This document shows, in pieces, positions 11,839 to 23,189 of a stretch of DNA of 64,000 nucleotides. Both the position numbers and the translations under genes were made by a program. The notes below the pieces were generated by a model that made no database searches, was not told the origin of the DNA, and saw only the letters and a program-made list of their open reading frames with translations. The number at the start of each line of letters is the position of its first letter. Within the stretch, counting starts at the first letter, position 1. This stretch comes from Anodontia alba (Eukaryota > Mollusca > Bivalvia > Lucinida > Lucinidae): positions 59,876,507-59,940,506 of the forward strand of contig OZ024826.1 in assembly GCA_964016985.1 (NCBI GenBank), written 5' to 3'.

Positions 11839-12199
11839 ATGTTGCCTGGTGACTAAACACGGACCATTCACCGACTTAGGACCAATAAAAATTCCGTATC
11901 CGTGGTCCGTGAATAGTCAATATTAATTGCAAAATATAGTAAAATTAACCGCTAATTGGTCCGTGAGTAATCCGTGGTCCGTGAATAGTTCGTAATTAGT
12001 CCGTAATTGGTGCATCGTACATCGGTCCGTTATAGCAATCAGATCGTTTGTGAAAAGTCCTTGGTCCGTGAACGGTCAGTTATGGTCCGAAAATTGGTCT
12101 GTATGGGCTGTAGCAGCAACAACATGGTCAGTTAATTGAAAACTACAAAATAACATTATATATTGTTCCTCTGTCATTACTGACAATGAGCAATCCTAA

Positions 12200-13395
12200 T
12201 CAACTGTGTGATGTGTTATTATTTGTGTGTTCTAAGATGACTGATGAGACCAATCTTAGCTCTAAACTGCCTGTTGCAAACAGAACAAGACAGGTCTGAG
12301 GAAGAAAGCTCTGTTGGTGATGCCTTAGCTCTGGCTTTCCGCTGTGCACGTTTCTGCTCGGCTTCGGCGATTCTTTTTGCTTCGATTCACCAGCTCCCCT
12401 TTTTATGAGGCCTCGCCGCTTTGTACGATCTTGTGCAATCTGTCCCCATGACTCATTTGGTATAATGTTGAAGTCTTTAAGGGAGGCTTTGAGGGTGTCC
12501 TTGTATCGCTTTTTCTGACCACCATGGGAGCGTTTTCCTACTTGAAGTTCTCCATAGAGGATCTTCTTTGGCAAACGTTCATCAGGCATTCTGGTAACAT
12601 GGCCTGTCCATCTTAACTGTGACAATTTCAGAAGAGTATGTATACTCTGCATCCCTGCCCTTTTCAGGACTTCTGTGTCTGGAATCCTGTCTTGCCACTT
12701 GATCTTTAGAAGTTTTCTAAGACAGCTTGTATGAAAGTGGTTCAGTCTTTTGGCATGCCGTTGATAAACTGTCCAAGTTTCGCATGCGTATAATAGTGTT
12801 GGCAACACTACCGATCTATATACTTTCAGCTTTGTGTCAAGTCTGATTCCACTTAGGTCCCAAATACTTCCACGTAGCCGGCCAAATGCTGCACTAGCTT
12901 TGGCAATTCTAGCATTGACTTCATTATCAATGTGCACAACTCTAGACAATGTGCTTCCAAGGTAGGTGAACTTGTCTACCACTTGACCTTTCACTGTGAT
13001 GGTAGGCTCCTTGTAAGGCTTTCCAGGTGCTGGCTGATATACTCCCTCAGTTTTTTTATGCTGATTGTGAGATCATAGCTGTCACATGAATCAGATACTT
13101 GATCCACATCTTTTTGCATTTTCTTTTCTGTTGGAGCACCCTTTGCCATGTCATCAGCAAAGAGGAACTCGTCTAGCACCTCTGTCTGCACCTTAGATTT
13201 AGCTTGCAACCTTCTTACGTTGAAAAGTTTCCCATCAAAGCGATACTTAATAGGTATACCATTGTCACCATCCTGGAAAACATCTGTAAGCATGGCAGAA
13301 AACATCATGCTGAACAGTGTTGAAGCTAGTACACAGCCTTGCTTAACTCCATTTGTCACAGGAAATGGATCAGAAAGTGAAACACTACATAACAC
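12200..13395 (-). pseudogene. 5'-truncated LINE reverse transcriptase with C2H2 finger
   Basis: The minus-strand protein matches the C-terminal half of a non-LTR retrotransposon ORF2. An RT core segment has NGVKQGCVLASTLFSMMF and the catalytic FADD (in FLFADDMAKG). Then come KFTYLGSTLS and the thumb/connector LKVYRSVVLPTLLYACETW. The 3' end carries a C2H2 finger (CSVCNRQF ... HLRTH) near 12220-12290. At least two frameshifts break it: one near 13010-13040 between the RT core and the YLGST segment, and one near 12360-12390 before the finger. Endonuclease and N-terminal RT are missing, as in ordinary 5' truncation. A possible target duplication (actacaaaataaca near 12143, actacataacact near 13384) is weak. 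The clade is not assigned. Confidence 0.88.
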
Positions 13396-13489
13396 TGAAC
13401 AAAAAGTACCACAATGAAATTACCGCCTCGGAACGGTCTGTAATGAATTACTCGGGAGGCGCGCGTGTATTTGTGTGTCACAGATAAAG

Positions 13490-13900
13490 CCTATACAGTA
13501 ATAATGAAGCACAACTGATAATTTTTCTGTGTGGGAAAACTGTTATGTTTTGATTCTCAAGTCCTTTGATAAGATGATCTCTCATTTTAGAGACAGTATA
13601 TGGTATGCCATTAGGATCAATTCCATTGAGGATGCTGACCATATTTGCAATGGTGTAAAACCATAGTCATTTGTATTCGTTTGTACAGAGCATTTAAAGT
13701 GTCTAACAAAGATTTTCGGCATAGGGCTAAACATCATGTTTGCAATTGCCATTTCAGCGGCAGTTGAAATGTAAGTACCGCCTGCACTATCATACAAGTT
13801 GACAACATCATCGTCGCAGTTGAATTTCGAGAAACAAATCCAGTGCAGACCTACATCATTAGAATGGGTATCAAAAATCTGTACAATTGGATTACTTCAA
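13490..13900 (-). pseudogene. Decayed Ulp1/C48-like cysteine protease of a transposon
   Basis: On the minus strand the order of motifs follows the C48 peptidase core: a VQIFDTHSN lead-in, GLHWICFS with the His-Trp at 13840-13845, then NLYDSAGG with the Asp at 13786-13794. The Gln-containing QTNTNDYGF follows, where the family has Q-x-N-x-x-D-C-G. The catalytic Cys position is Tyr (codon 13663-13665). A frameshift right after it moves the conserved tail (IANMVSILNGIDPNG, MRDHLIKGLE) into another frame. SUMO-protease-like domains of this kind occur in host ULP/SENP proteins and in several DNA transposons. Location inside the TIR element favours transposon origin. Inactive by both changes. Confidence 0.72.
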
Positions 13901-14374
13901 CGTACATGTAAGCATCTATGACAATGTAACGTCACGTTATCCATAAGGTCACGTTATTCCGATTTTGATAGTGCTCCTACTTTTTTTCCATATATCATAG
14001 TTGGCGTCCGTAATTTAAATAACGTTCCGTGCTTTGTCAAGTCCGTGAATAATAGGTCCGTGCTTTGTCAGGTCCGTAAAATGTAGGTCCGTGCTTTGTC
14101 AAGAGATCCGTGAATAATTGGTCCGTATTTTGTTATGCAGTTCGTGTATTGTCAATAGGTCCGTAAGTCCACGAGTCCGCGTCCGTAAGTGGTCCGTGTT
14201 TTTGTCAACCACCATACACGTTCGATATTTAACTCTCAGTTTTTGAGAAAACCACAAAAAAGATGATTGTTCTCGCTGACCCCTCAAGTGTGGGACCATG
14301 CTTATAAAAATATTAAAAGAAGATGCAGATTTACATGGTATTCTTGATTTTTTATTTCAGTAATTAATACGACT

Positions 14375-14376
<2 letters not shown>

Positions 14377-14408
<32 letters not shown>

Positions 14409-14424
14409 TTTTTGTTTTTTTTTT
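14377..14424. repeat. Poly-T tract
   Basis: About 40 T with single G interruptions. Confidence 0.9.
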
Positions 14425-14740
14425 GCCAATGTGGATCAGTTTAGACCCGACCTAGGCCCACTACATTTTTTTCTTGACCAGTTTAGGACCGGATCAAGGC
14501 CCACCACCTTGTGATACCTATTTTCCATAAGCCTCATATGCAGGCCCTTACGCAGATTTTTGAAGTGGAGGGTGCAAATCTTTAGCTATTCTGTAAAGGG
14601 GGTGCAAATGCTAAGGAAATACCGATTTGGGGGCAAAAATTTGAGATATAGTTTGGGGTCAAAATCTGCATGAATGTATATGGCAGAGTCATGTTTGAAT
14701 TTAATTATAGCATTGGGGATATTAAAAATTCTGAATTAGG

Positions 14741-14840
14741 GGAGGGAATAGTTTGTTTGGGGGAGGGAAGTGGGGGAAAGGGGGGAGGGAAGTGGGGGAA
14801 AAGGGGAGGGAAGTGGGGGTAAGGGGGGAGGGAATTGGGG
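14741..14840 (+). repeat. G-rich minisatellite, ~21 bp units
   Basis: Units of 'gggagggaagtgggggaaa' repeat about four times with G-run variation. The Gly/Glu-rich open frame over it is a repeat artefact. Confidence 0.85.
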
Positions 14841-15089
14841 AATGCCTACCCCCCTGTCCACTCCCTCTGTATTACTGCAAAATAGAAAATTGAAACCAGA
14901 GAGAAAGGTCACTGGACAAGTACACTATACACTATGTTCTTTACCTGCACTTTTGTAATACACGAGCATAATAGATACATTTCGCCGCACCTTACCTAAC
15001 CAACTACGGAGGTTGAAGAAGACCATATGCTACGTGGAAGCATACTTCTAGCTAGGAGGAATATCCATATACACATTTTTTCACATATG

Positions 15090-15090
<1 letters not shown>

Positions 15091-15131
<41 letters not shown>
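15091..15131. repeat. (TTA)n microsatellite
   Basis: About 13 ATT units. Confidence 0.95.
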
Positions 15132-15737
15132 TATGAAAAGGGATATAGTCCAACAGGAAAGAATTTGCCCCCAGAGGGAACAAAACAGTTTAGAAACAAT
15201 CTTCTTAATTAAACATTAAGAATTGTTGACTGGTTGTGCAACAATTATCTTGTCAGTCCTAAATTACTACCAGTGAAACACGGTTTCATTATTTCTCTGC
15301 TAAAACATAATCAACATATACTGCAATATTTATATCGTCTCCCCGACAAAGAAAATCCTAACGAGTACCATAACATATATTTTTTTTTCTAAGAGAAATA
15401 AAATTATCGACAGTAGATGGCTTAAGAGTGAGCGCATTTACTCCGCCACTATGTACCCCGCCACTATGTGATGCATTTTAACGCAGCATTATGTTATACC
15501 CTTCGGTGTCTATTCGTGCGTGTTCCCGGATTCGTTCTTCCTCACTTACAGTGGTAGGAATAAAACACACAACTGCCTGCAGCATTTTCCTGACATTTCA
15601 GGCAAACTAAGTTTTACCCAGGTACAGTGGTAGAAGACTCCTTGACGTCACTGTATAATTTTTCTGTGAGCGATAAATGCCCCTGTATGTTCTTCGTAAG
15701 TTTAGAAATGAGCCGGGGCACAGCATTTTCATGCCCC

Positions 15738-15965
15738 AAGGTTATAAAACATTTTTCATGCTCAACTCAGCTGGGCATGCAATTTTCTCTGCTAATAAAC
15801 ATGAAAATGCCAACAGTAGTTGGCATTTTCATATTTATTAGCAGAAAATTTTCATGCTCAGGTAAGTTTAGCAAGAAAGAATTTGCAACCGCTAGTAATT
15901 TGAGATTTATTAGCAAGACAAATTTTATGCTCAACTGAGTTGAGCATGAAAAAGGTTTTATAAAC
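15738..15965. repeat. Long inverted repeat (fold-back)
   Basis: The left end 'aggttataaaacatttttca' pairs with the right end 'tgaaaaaggttttataaact'. Inner arms include TGCTCAACTCAG / CTGAGTTGAGCA and a central ATGAAAATGCCAAC / GTTGGCATTTTCAT. Non-coding. Confidence 0.75.
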
Positions 15966-15974
15966 TCGGAGCCA

Positions 15975-16165
15975 GAAGACTGCATGTGCGCTTAGCGAAG
16001 TCTCAGCTCAGCATGCGCATTCCAGCAGTCTGATCGCTCTTCGCAGGACACTCTGTGGGTAGCCAAAGATGCAAAGCGTCTTCAGGCGGATAGCAAAGAT
16101 TCTGCTTAGCTGCCCATCCGCTTAGGCTGAGTGGTCTTCGCTGGGCGCACATGCGGTCTTATAGG
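15975..16165. repeat. Second, imperfect inverted repeat
   Basis: TGCATGTGCGCTTAGCGAAG at the left is complementary in parts to CTTCGCTGGGCGCACATGCG at the right. It contains 'cagtctgatcgctcttcgca' and 'ggctgagtggtcttcgct' blocks similar to the dispersed sequence at 20600-20690. Confidence 0.55.
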
Positions 16166-16169
16166 CAAA

Positions 16170-17590
16170 GTTGTGACCCGGCTCATATGAGCCTCAAAAA
16201 TGCGAGTTTATCTTAATTGACCAATGTCATAATGTTTGGACACACAGGTGTCCAGTCTTTTCTACATCCTTTGGAAAAACGTTTTCGGTTGGTGTTTTAA
16301 TTTCAATGAATATGTTTTGTTCTAAATAACCATATCTTATTTTTAATATTTTATTTACTATAAAGTAAATTTTACGACCAGAAGTGGGTCTGACCTCTGC
16401 AGTTTCTATAGTAAATAGGACTTTTGGATTTTTCTTTTTCTTTTTTTTTTTTTTTTTTTTTTTTTTAGAAGTTATTGTTTGCTTTTCTTCACTGAATTTG
16501 AATAATTTATGTTTCATAACAATATTTGAAAATTTCACAAACTTTTGAAAACCGGCATTATTGCAAACCGGCATCCAAAGTACCTACCTTATCGATTTTT
16601 GCATAATTTGCAGCCGTTTTCACTATGGGAAAAATGGAACTTTTTTATGATAGCTAGTTATGACAAAGGGTTTTGCACTGAATCATGACAATTTGCTAAT
16701 TTACTTCTGAGTAAAGCGCCACGCAAAAAATGACTTTCTAAAAGATGTCGAAAGCACAGAAGCTAGATTACAAACTGAAACGACAACGCCACATGCTCTC
16801 AATTTTGATGGATTGATAAACTGTAAACGCAAGACTGATTTATAAATTGAATTAAAACTTATCAAATTTAGTAACTACTCAGCTTCACAGACAATATGGA
16901 ATTGTGTATAATTACATAGAACTGGCATAGAGAGTTAAAGCGATGGCATTATCTGTCATGGGCACATGTGATGTGTATATGAATAAATTAAGCAGGTGTA
17001 CATAATATTCTTCTGTGCTTTAGATTTCTTTAACTAACGTGTACATAATATTCTTCTGTGCTTTAGATTTCTTTAACTGATGCATTTACGAAATTATATA
17101 GCTTGATTTACAGCTCATCTTCAATGAAACGAACACAGATAACTTGTTGATAGGACTGATTCGAACTCGTTTTTGAGTCCTTGGGAATTTGATGATAAAC
17201 AAATATTTAAGGATGTTTTAGGGAAACTCTTATTTTATCATGCAAGAGTATATTGTTTGTACTCAGTACAATCGCCTCGATGGAAGCGATTCTAATGAGC
17301 ACACTTAAAATATGTTTATTTTATAGAAGAAAACAAGGTAAGAGAAAAGTCTAGGGAGTGCCACAATCACAAGCCGCAATCCTTCCCAGACACCAAGAGA
17401 AAGAAGAAACAGACAAAACCAAACAAGTGCAAATCAAACAATTTACGAAAACACTAGATAAGCTCTCTTTTCCCCAAGCGAGGTAAAGCTAAAAGGACTG
17501 AAAAAACACAAGAACAAAATAGCACAAGGCAAGACTTAAAACAAATCGCCACGTAGAGTAAACCACAAAGAAAAAATAATACTTAACACG
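16170..17590. other. Unassigned AT-rich sequence
   Basis: No coding signature. It includes a poly-T at 16437-16466 and a 43 bp tandem duplication at 16996-17080 ('gtgtacataatattcttctg' twice). A weak family P-like arm lies near 17235-17310. Confidence 0.5.
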
Positions 17591-18014
17591 AGGACCACCG
17601 CGATAGAACGCTCTGTAGAATAAACCATTGTGGTGGGTGGGGGTGGGGGAGGCGGGGACGTGGTTAAATCACTTTTACAGCCTACAAACTTCACCCTGAG
17701 TCCCGATGCCACTCTTAATCACAATTAGTAAAACAGAAAGCATTATAGGCAACTGCTGAAGGTGACAAAAATGCTAGCATCACAACACAACTAGTAAAAT
17801 AGAAAGCAAAGTGGGCAGCTATTGAAGACGGTGACCACAATGCTAGCATCACAACACATATAAAAAAAGATACAAATAATGCTGGAGCCACAAAGCTATA
17901 AAATGTTACAAAGAGTAAGAACAACACCCGGACCACCGCCTTAGAACGGTCAGTAGAATAAACTATGTGGTGGTAGGGGAGGGGGGAGGTTAAAGCACTT
18001 TTACAGCCGGCCAA
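17590..18014. repeat. Direct repeats with an internal tandem duplication
   Basis: 'ggaccaccgc..tagaacg.tc' through 'cacttttacagcc' occurs at 17590-17690 and again at 17928-18014. Between them an ~80 bp unit ending 'atgctagcatcacaacaca' is duplicated (near 17771 and 17841). Confidence 0.65.
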
Positions 18015-18273
18015 AATCGAAAAGGCATCCCTAAATTATCACAATTTGTCTCCTGACCTAGCACTATGACTAAGCCTCAGTAGCACGTACTGCCCATGTC
18101 TAGAACAAACTTCCATGGTCCCAAAGATGTACATGCCACTGAAGTTCGACTAAACATTTTTGTACTTCAATAGGGTGTCGTCAATCAAGATGTGTCTTCA
18201 GTATAGGACTGAAGGATCTTTAGTATGAGACTGAAAGTAAGAAAATGGCACGAAGACTGATCAGTGGCCTCTA

Positions 18274-18536
18274 CATTACGAAAACATGCCTATTCAAATA
18301 TATTGAAAATTTTATCACCAAAAAATGAAAATTTTCAGATAAAATTTTTTGATATTTTTCATATTTCTGTACAAAACATAGATTGTGGTTACTCGTTAGA
18401 ACCGCCTCGTCGAGGCGGTTCTAACGAGTACCCAAAATCTATGTTTTTGAGCAGAAATAACAAAAATAATTTTACTTTTACTATATAAAAGTGGGGTTTA
18501 AGGGGGTCAAAATTATATAGGTATGTTTTCGTGATG
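18274..18536. mobile_element. Palindromic MITE family P, copy 2
   Basis: Ends CATTACGAAAACATGCCTAT and, inverted, CATCACGAAAACATACC, with a central GAACCGCCTCGTCGAGGCGG palindrome. Flanking bases TA on both sides suggest a TA target duplication. Confidence 0.82.
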
Positions 18537-18676
18537 TAGTCCGCTAACAATAAAACTGACAAACAAACAAAACGTAACAATACGAGATATTAACATGAAC
18601 AGTTTCTGTAGATTATACTGTTCAATAAAGAAAGCAATGGTGAAATGGTGAAATTGTGATCTGAGGCACATAAACT

Positions 18677-18953
18677 CATTACGAAAACACGCCTATTCAA
18701 ATATATAGAAAATTTCACCTCCAAAAACTTATTTTTTTCCGATAAAAAAACTCTGATATTTTTCACATTTCTGCTCAAAACATAGATTGTGGGTACTCGT
18801 TAGAACTGCCTCGGAGAGGTTCTAACGAGTACTCACAATCTATGTTTTTGAGCAAAAATAAGAAAAATAATGTATACCCCTGTAAACCCCAGTTTTACTA
18901 TATAAAAGTGGGGTTTAAGGGGGTCAGAATTATATAGGCGTGTTTTCGTGATG
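18677..18953. mobile_element. Palindromic MITE family P, copy 3
   Basis: Same termini (CATTACGAAAACACGCC) and palindrome core, in the opposite arrangement of the asymmetric arms to copy 2. The core has lost a few bases (cctcggagagg). Confidence 0.82.
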
Positions 18954-20195
18954 ATAAGGCAAAGGAAGACGTGCATTAAGGATGCCTGTTAATTACTTGG
19001 CTTTCTCTGTACCCCCGTAATCATTTAGTGGAATGGTTGTTATTCACGGTTTGGGTTCTCATTTTTTTAATGACCCCTATTTCTGAGTTAAAAATAGACA
19101 TTAAATTTTAGGAGACACCTGCAAAAATGCCATTTTCAGCATTTTCAACAACTTCTTTGGCCACCTCTTGGCTAGTAAAGAACACACCTGAATACCGAAA
19201 AGATATAGAAATGTGTAGTTGTTTGTGCCAAGATCTACATCATTTATCAATATATTTGGTATTCAAGTGTGTTCTATACCAGCCAAGTGTTTAAAGTCGC
19301 CAGAAATATCAAAAGATGCATATTTTTACTAATTTTATCAAACGCGAGCCCTAGTAAATCCTCATTCAGACATAATGAGCCCAAATCGGACCTTAATGCA
19401 TCTACATCTTTTACCACAATATACGTAGCTTCAAATAATGATGACGTGACCCTATAATTTTACCGCATATACGCGTAAAATATTTTATCGCTTGCCGTCA
19501 GATTTCGTCCATTCGTACGTATATGTAGCAGCACCTCGAGAGAAGAGTATCTTCCTACATATGGTGGAGCGCTGTGGTTCAGTGGTAAAGCATCGGGTAA
19601 TTTTTTTTTCTTCGTGCGATGTTTAGTTACAGCTTCTACACCAGTCTGAGTGGATGACGCCCATTTTTGCAGAAACCGCCTTTGGTATGGTATTGATGCG
19701 ACGTTGTATAAGCATGATAAACGCCATATTCATGGCCGCTGGATATACTTTCAGCAGCTATTGACTCTATAAGCAGATAATGTATATCCTGATTTGAGTG
19801 TTCGGATGATCAGCATCACGTGCACCCCACCCCGTAATTTTTAACACTGCCCTACCCCGGTTCTCCCTGATACAATATTAAGTGGTGAAATTGGGAAGAA
19901 GGAAATCGCATCAGTTCTGAATACATGAGCTCGCGATTGTGCTTAAAACCTCAGAAATACTTCAGTAAACATTATTGCTCTTAGAGTTGCCTACTGAATA
20001 CGAAAAAATGCCGAAATGAGAGCAAATGTATTTAAGAGGTTCCAAGATTAATATTTTATATAAATATATTGTTTACAGAAAACAAGACTTGATACTTTAA
20101 GCCTCATTGTGGAGAAGATAAAATTTCACTCAAATTGTCTTTGGTGAAAAGCTTAAATGGATATTAATCGGATCACTTAGTGGGCTGGTCGAAGC
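18954..20195. other. Unassigned sequence
   Basis: No coding signature. A short tRNA-like phrase at 19570-19600 (gctgtggttcagtggtaaag) has no B box after it. Confidence 0.45.
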
Positions 20196-20201
20196 CTTTG
20201 A

Positions 20202-20463
20202 TGTCCGTATATCGAGGGTTGAGCGCAAGACTGTAGTAACTCAAACATATTTTTGAAACCCTTGTTTAGGAGCAACTTTGACCCCTTTGTAAACAATGCA
20301 AATTTAGATGTCATTGCTCATACGAGCAATGGCACCTAAATTTCCATTGTTTACAGAAAGAAATCCTGTAATGTTCATAACGCCTTCAAGGTGAGGAGAT
20401 TAAGTATTGGGGAAAAACAACCATCTGACTTGCTAAGTCTTGCGATCAACCCTCGATATGTCC
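20202..20463. mobile_element. Small TIR/MITE with nested palindrome
   Basis: Left TATATCGAGGGTTGAGCGCA is inverted at the right as TTGCGATCAACCCTCGATAT. Inside, 'tttgtaaacaatgcaaattt' pairs with 'aaatttccattgtttacag' (20286-20355). No coding capacity. Confidence 0.7.
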
Positions 20464-20689
20464 CGAACACACATTCAAGGCAGCGCACGCTAAAACCTAC
20501 AATAACACCTGTATGACCAGCAAAGACAGATCAGCCTGTGCATCCACCAAGATTGGCAAGGGTTCTCGTTTATCCCTCTTTGGATAGCCTGAAGGCTGTA
20601 GGGGGCACATGCGATCAGCGAGGATTCTGATCAGACTGCGCGGATGCGCAGGCTGAGCGGAGTCCTCGCTGGTTGCATAAGTCAGATTG

Positions 20690-21035
20690 TAGGTTTTGTC
20701 GTGCGCAGGTCGCTGGTTACACAAGATATTGTAGGTTTTGTCGTGCGCTGGTCGCTGGTCGCACAAGTCATATTGTAGGTTTTGTCGTGCGCTTGTCGCT
20801 GGTCGCACAAGATATATTGTAGGTTTTGTCGTGTGCTTGTCGCTGGTTGCACAAGATATATTGTAAGTTTTGTCGTGCGCTGGTCGCTGGTCGCACAAGT
20901 CATATTGTAGGTTTTGTCGTGCGCTTGTCGCTGGTCGCACAAGATATATTGTAGGTTTTGTCGTGTGCTTGTCGCTGGTCGCACAAGATATATTGTAGGT
21001 TTTGTCGTGCGCTGGCTCTAGGTTTTGTCGTGCGC
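20690..21035 (-). repeat. 44 bp minisatellite, about 8 units
   Basis: Units of 'tgtaggttttgtcgtgcgct' + 'ggtcgctggtcgcacaag' + 'atatat'. Because 44 is not a multiple of three, the translation cycles through all three frames every 132 bp. None contains a stop on the minus strand, giving overlapping open frames of 188, 100 and 77 codons. No known protein resembles these, so it is treated as repeat, not gene. Confidence 0.85.
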
Positions 21036-21063
21036 TGGCTCGTTTTGGGATGATACGGCACAA

Positions 21064-21660
21064 TCACTACAGCGGGATACGAGTGTACCTCACTTTTTTC
21101 CCTACTTACATAAAACAAACTCATGTTTATCATAGCTGCGTATAGGATTTTGTTATTCGATATGCAAACATATATATGGTTTCAACTCGGGAATTTTCAA
21201 CCTAGAGAATGATTTTCGTATTAGATGAAACATAATAAACAAGGAAGAAACATTAGACGTAATTATTAGTTACACGAAAAATGGCCGGTAAGTATTTTAT
21301 TTGTCTTCAAATTTAACATGTGCACGATTCATTTGTATTTTAATCAGATCGATATGAGGTTGTTGATTATAAAAGCCACATATAATTTTGCTCATATTGC
21401 CGATCATATTAGATATAACATGTACATCAAAACTTTTCCAGCTCTTAAGCATAATCAGTATATACTAAAATGCAACGGGCGAAATCGCGGGTAAAGCTCG
21501 ACAGTAACCTGTACTAAACAGTTGTGCACAATAAAAATATGACAATGATAGAGGGACTTGCATGTACGAGTCGTCTGTCCGGATCATATAACATAATCTC
21601 TGTACATTGAAAGGACAAAATTGAGTTGGAAGTTAGCAGTTGTAAGAAGAAAGAAGTAAT
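21064..21660. other. Unassigned sequence
   Basis: No gene or repeat recognised. Confidence 0.45.
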
Positions 21661-21665
21661 GAACC

Positions 21666-21935
21666 CATCACGAAAACATACCTATATATTTTTGATCCCC
21701 TTGAACCCCACTTTTATATAGTAAAACTGGGATTTACAGGGGTATACATTATTTTTCATATTTCTGCTCAAAACCATAGATTGTGGGTACTCGTTAGAAC
21801 CGCATCGGTGAGGCTGTTCTAACGAGTACCAACATTTTGAGCAGAACTATGAAAAATATTAGAAGTTTTATCTGAAAACTTTCAGTTTTTGTGGAGAAAT
21901 TTGCAGTATATTTGAATAGGCGTGTTTTCGTACTG
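21666..21935. mobile_element. Palindromic MITE family P, copy 4
   Basis: CATCACGAAAACATACCTAT end, TAGATTGTGGGTACTCG arm, and inverted right end GGCGTGTTTTCGTACTG. The second arm is shortened (gagtaccaacattttgagca). Confidence 0.8.
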
Positions 21936-21994
21936 GGGCATGGTATTCGGCTTTCCTTTGTTCGTGGTGCTAGTTTCGCATCCTCTGACAGTAA

Positions 21995-22270
21995 CAATAT
22001 GAAAACACGCCTATTCAAATATATAGAAAATTTCATCTCATAAAACTGAAAATTTTCAGATATAAAACTCTGATACTTTCATATTTCTGCTCAAAATAGA
22101 CTGTGGGTAATCATTTAGAACCGCCTTGGCGAGGCGGTTCTAACAAGTACCCACAATCTATGTTGTTTAGCAGAAATAAGAAAAATAATGTTTAGCACTG
22201 TAAATCCCAGTTTTACCGTATAAAAGTGGGTTTCAGTCGGTCAAAATTATATTGGCATTTTTTCGTGATT
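21995..22270. mobile_element. Palindromic MITE family P, copy 5
   Basis: Lies only 60 bp from copy 4. It has GAAAACACGCCTATTC, a central GAACCGCCTTGGCGAGGCGG, and the right end TTTTTCGTGATT. Confidence 0.8.
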
Positions 22271-22835
22271 CAGAATAACATATCTCTTCAGATTTCTTCT
22301 ATCACATAATTTCTAAAGCTATGTTCTGTCAATATACGAGTCCCATAACACCACAAGATCAACCAGAGGACCAATGGTCCTAAACCGCTCCCCTGAGTGC
22401 TGAGTGTTTTTTTTTTTTTTTTTTTTTTTTTTTTGACAAAAATACCCATAATTTAAATAATACCAATAAAATAGTTGCAATGAAATAAATGATAATATAC
22501 GAGCTTTTAATTCTGTACAGTGTAACTAAATGTTTGATATAAGCGGCCCAAACTAAGCGAACAAGGGACGTTCAAGTTTACTTCTCTCCACTGTGTCCAT
22601 AATATACAGAATTATCATGTGCCTTGTATTATGTGCAAAAGGGATGTAAAATTGCATGGTTTAATTTTATATAATAAATAAACAGGAACTATGCCTTAAG
22701 CTTGGTAGAAATATTGGCAACATAAACAATGTTGTTCATTCTTAACTAGGTAATAGGTTTGTTGAACACCCCTTCTATTTATTGACGGTGTAAGCGGGCT
22801 ATTGCATCGGAGCGTAAACGGCACGAAGAAGAAAT
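22271..22835. other. Unassigned AT-rich sequence with poly-T
   Basis: T-run at 22408-22434. No gene signature seen. Confidence 0.5.
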
Positions 22836-23188
22836 ATTACTATTTTAGCCTCCGCTTCAGGTAGTGTTTTGTAGAATATCTCTTCTCGTACCGAATAGAA
22901 TTTGTTCAAACAAAGCGCAGAAAATCAAGGTCTTTCTGGTCTAATTCTCGAGAACATTCGAAGAATGTTTTTGCTATCAATCTAGGTCACTGGAACAATG
23001 TACATGAATTTTGACGAAAAACATTCTCCGAATGTTCTCGAGAATCAGATTGCAGAATAGCACTGACACAACGAGATTTCAAGAGCTTGATTATCCGCGA
23101 GCTCTGTGCTTTATTTGAAAACAATACATCAGGTATAAATCGAGATATTCTAAAACATCCTACCTGAAGCGGAGCTAAAAATAGTAAC
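22836..23188. repeat. 350 bp fold-back with ~150 bp imperfect arms
   Basis: Left TTTTAGCCTCCGCTTCAGGT pairs with right ACCTGAAGCGGAGCTAAAAA. Inner arms include TTCTCGAGAACATTCGAAGA and its near-complement CTCCGAATGTTCTCGAGAA. Confidence 0.75.
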
Positions 23189-23189
23189 A

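Larger units (their letters stand above)
11564..14213 (-). mobile_element. TIR DNA transposon with 9 bp TSD (Mutator-like candidate), nested
   Basis: A 9 bp direct repeat ATACACGTT flanks the block at 11555-11563 and 14214-14222. Just inside, the left end GCCTGGTGACTAAACACGG aligns with the inverted right end GGTGGTTGACAAAAACACGG. The left end is split by the retroposon at 11572-11838. Both subterminal regions (11850-12110 and 14005-14205) are packed with 'ggtccgtgaata' / 'ggtccgtgctttgtc' motifs in mixed orientation. The interior holds a decayed Ulp1-like protease (13490-13900) and a truncated LINE (12200-13400). A 9 bp duplication is typical of Mutator-like elements, some of which carry Ulp1 proteases. 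No transposase was recognised, so the superfamily is inferred. Confidence 0.7.

Noticed and set aside
19563..19600. tRNA-like phrase GCTGTGGTTCAGTGGTAAAG
   Set aside because: No B box or foldable cloverleaf follows, so not called as tRNA or SINE.
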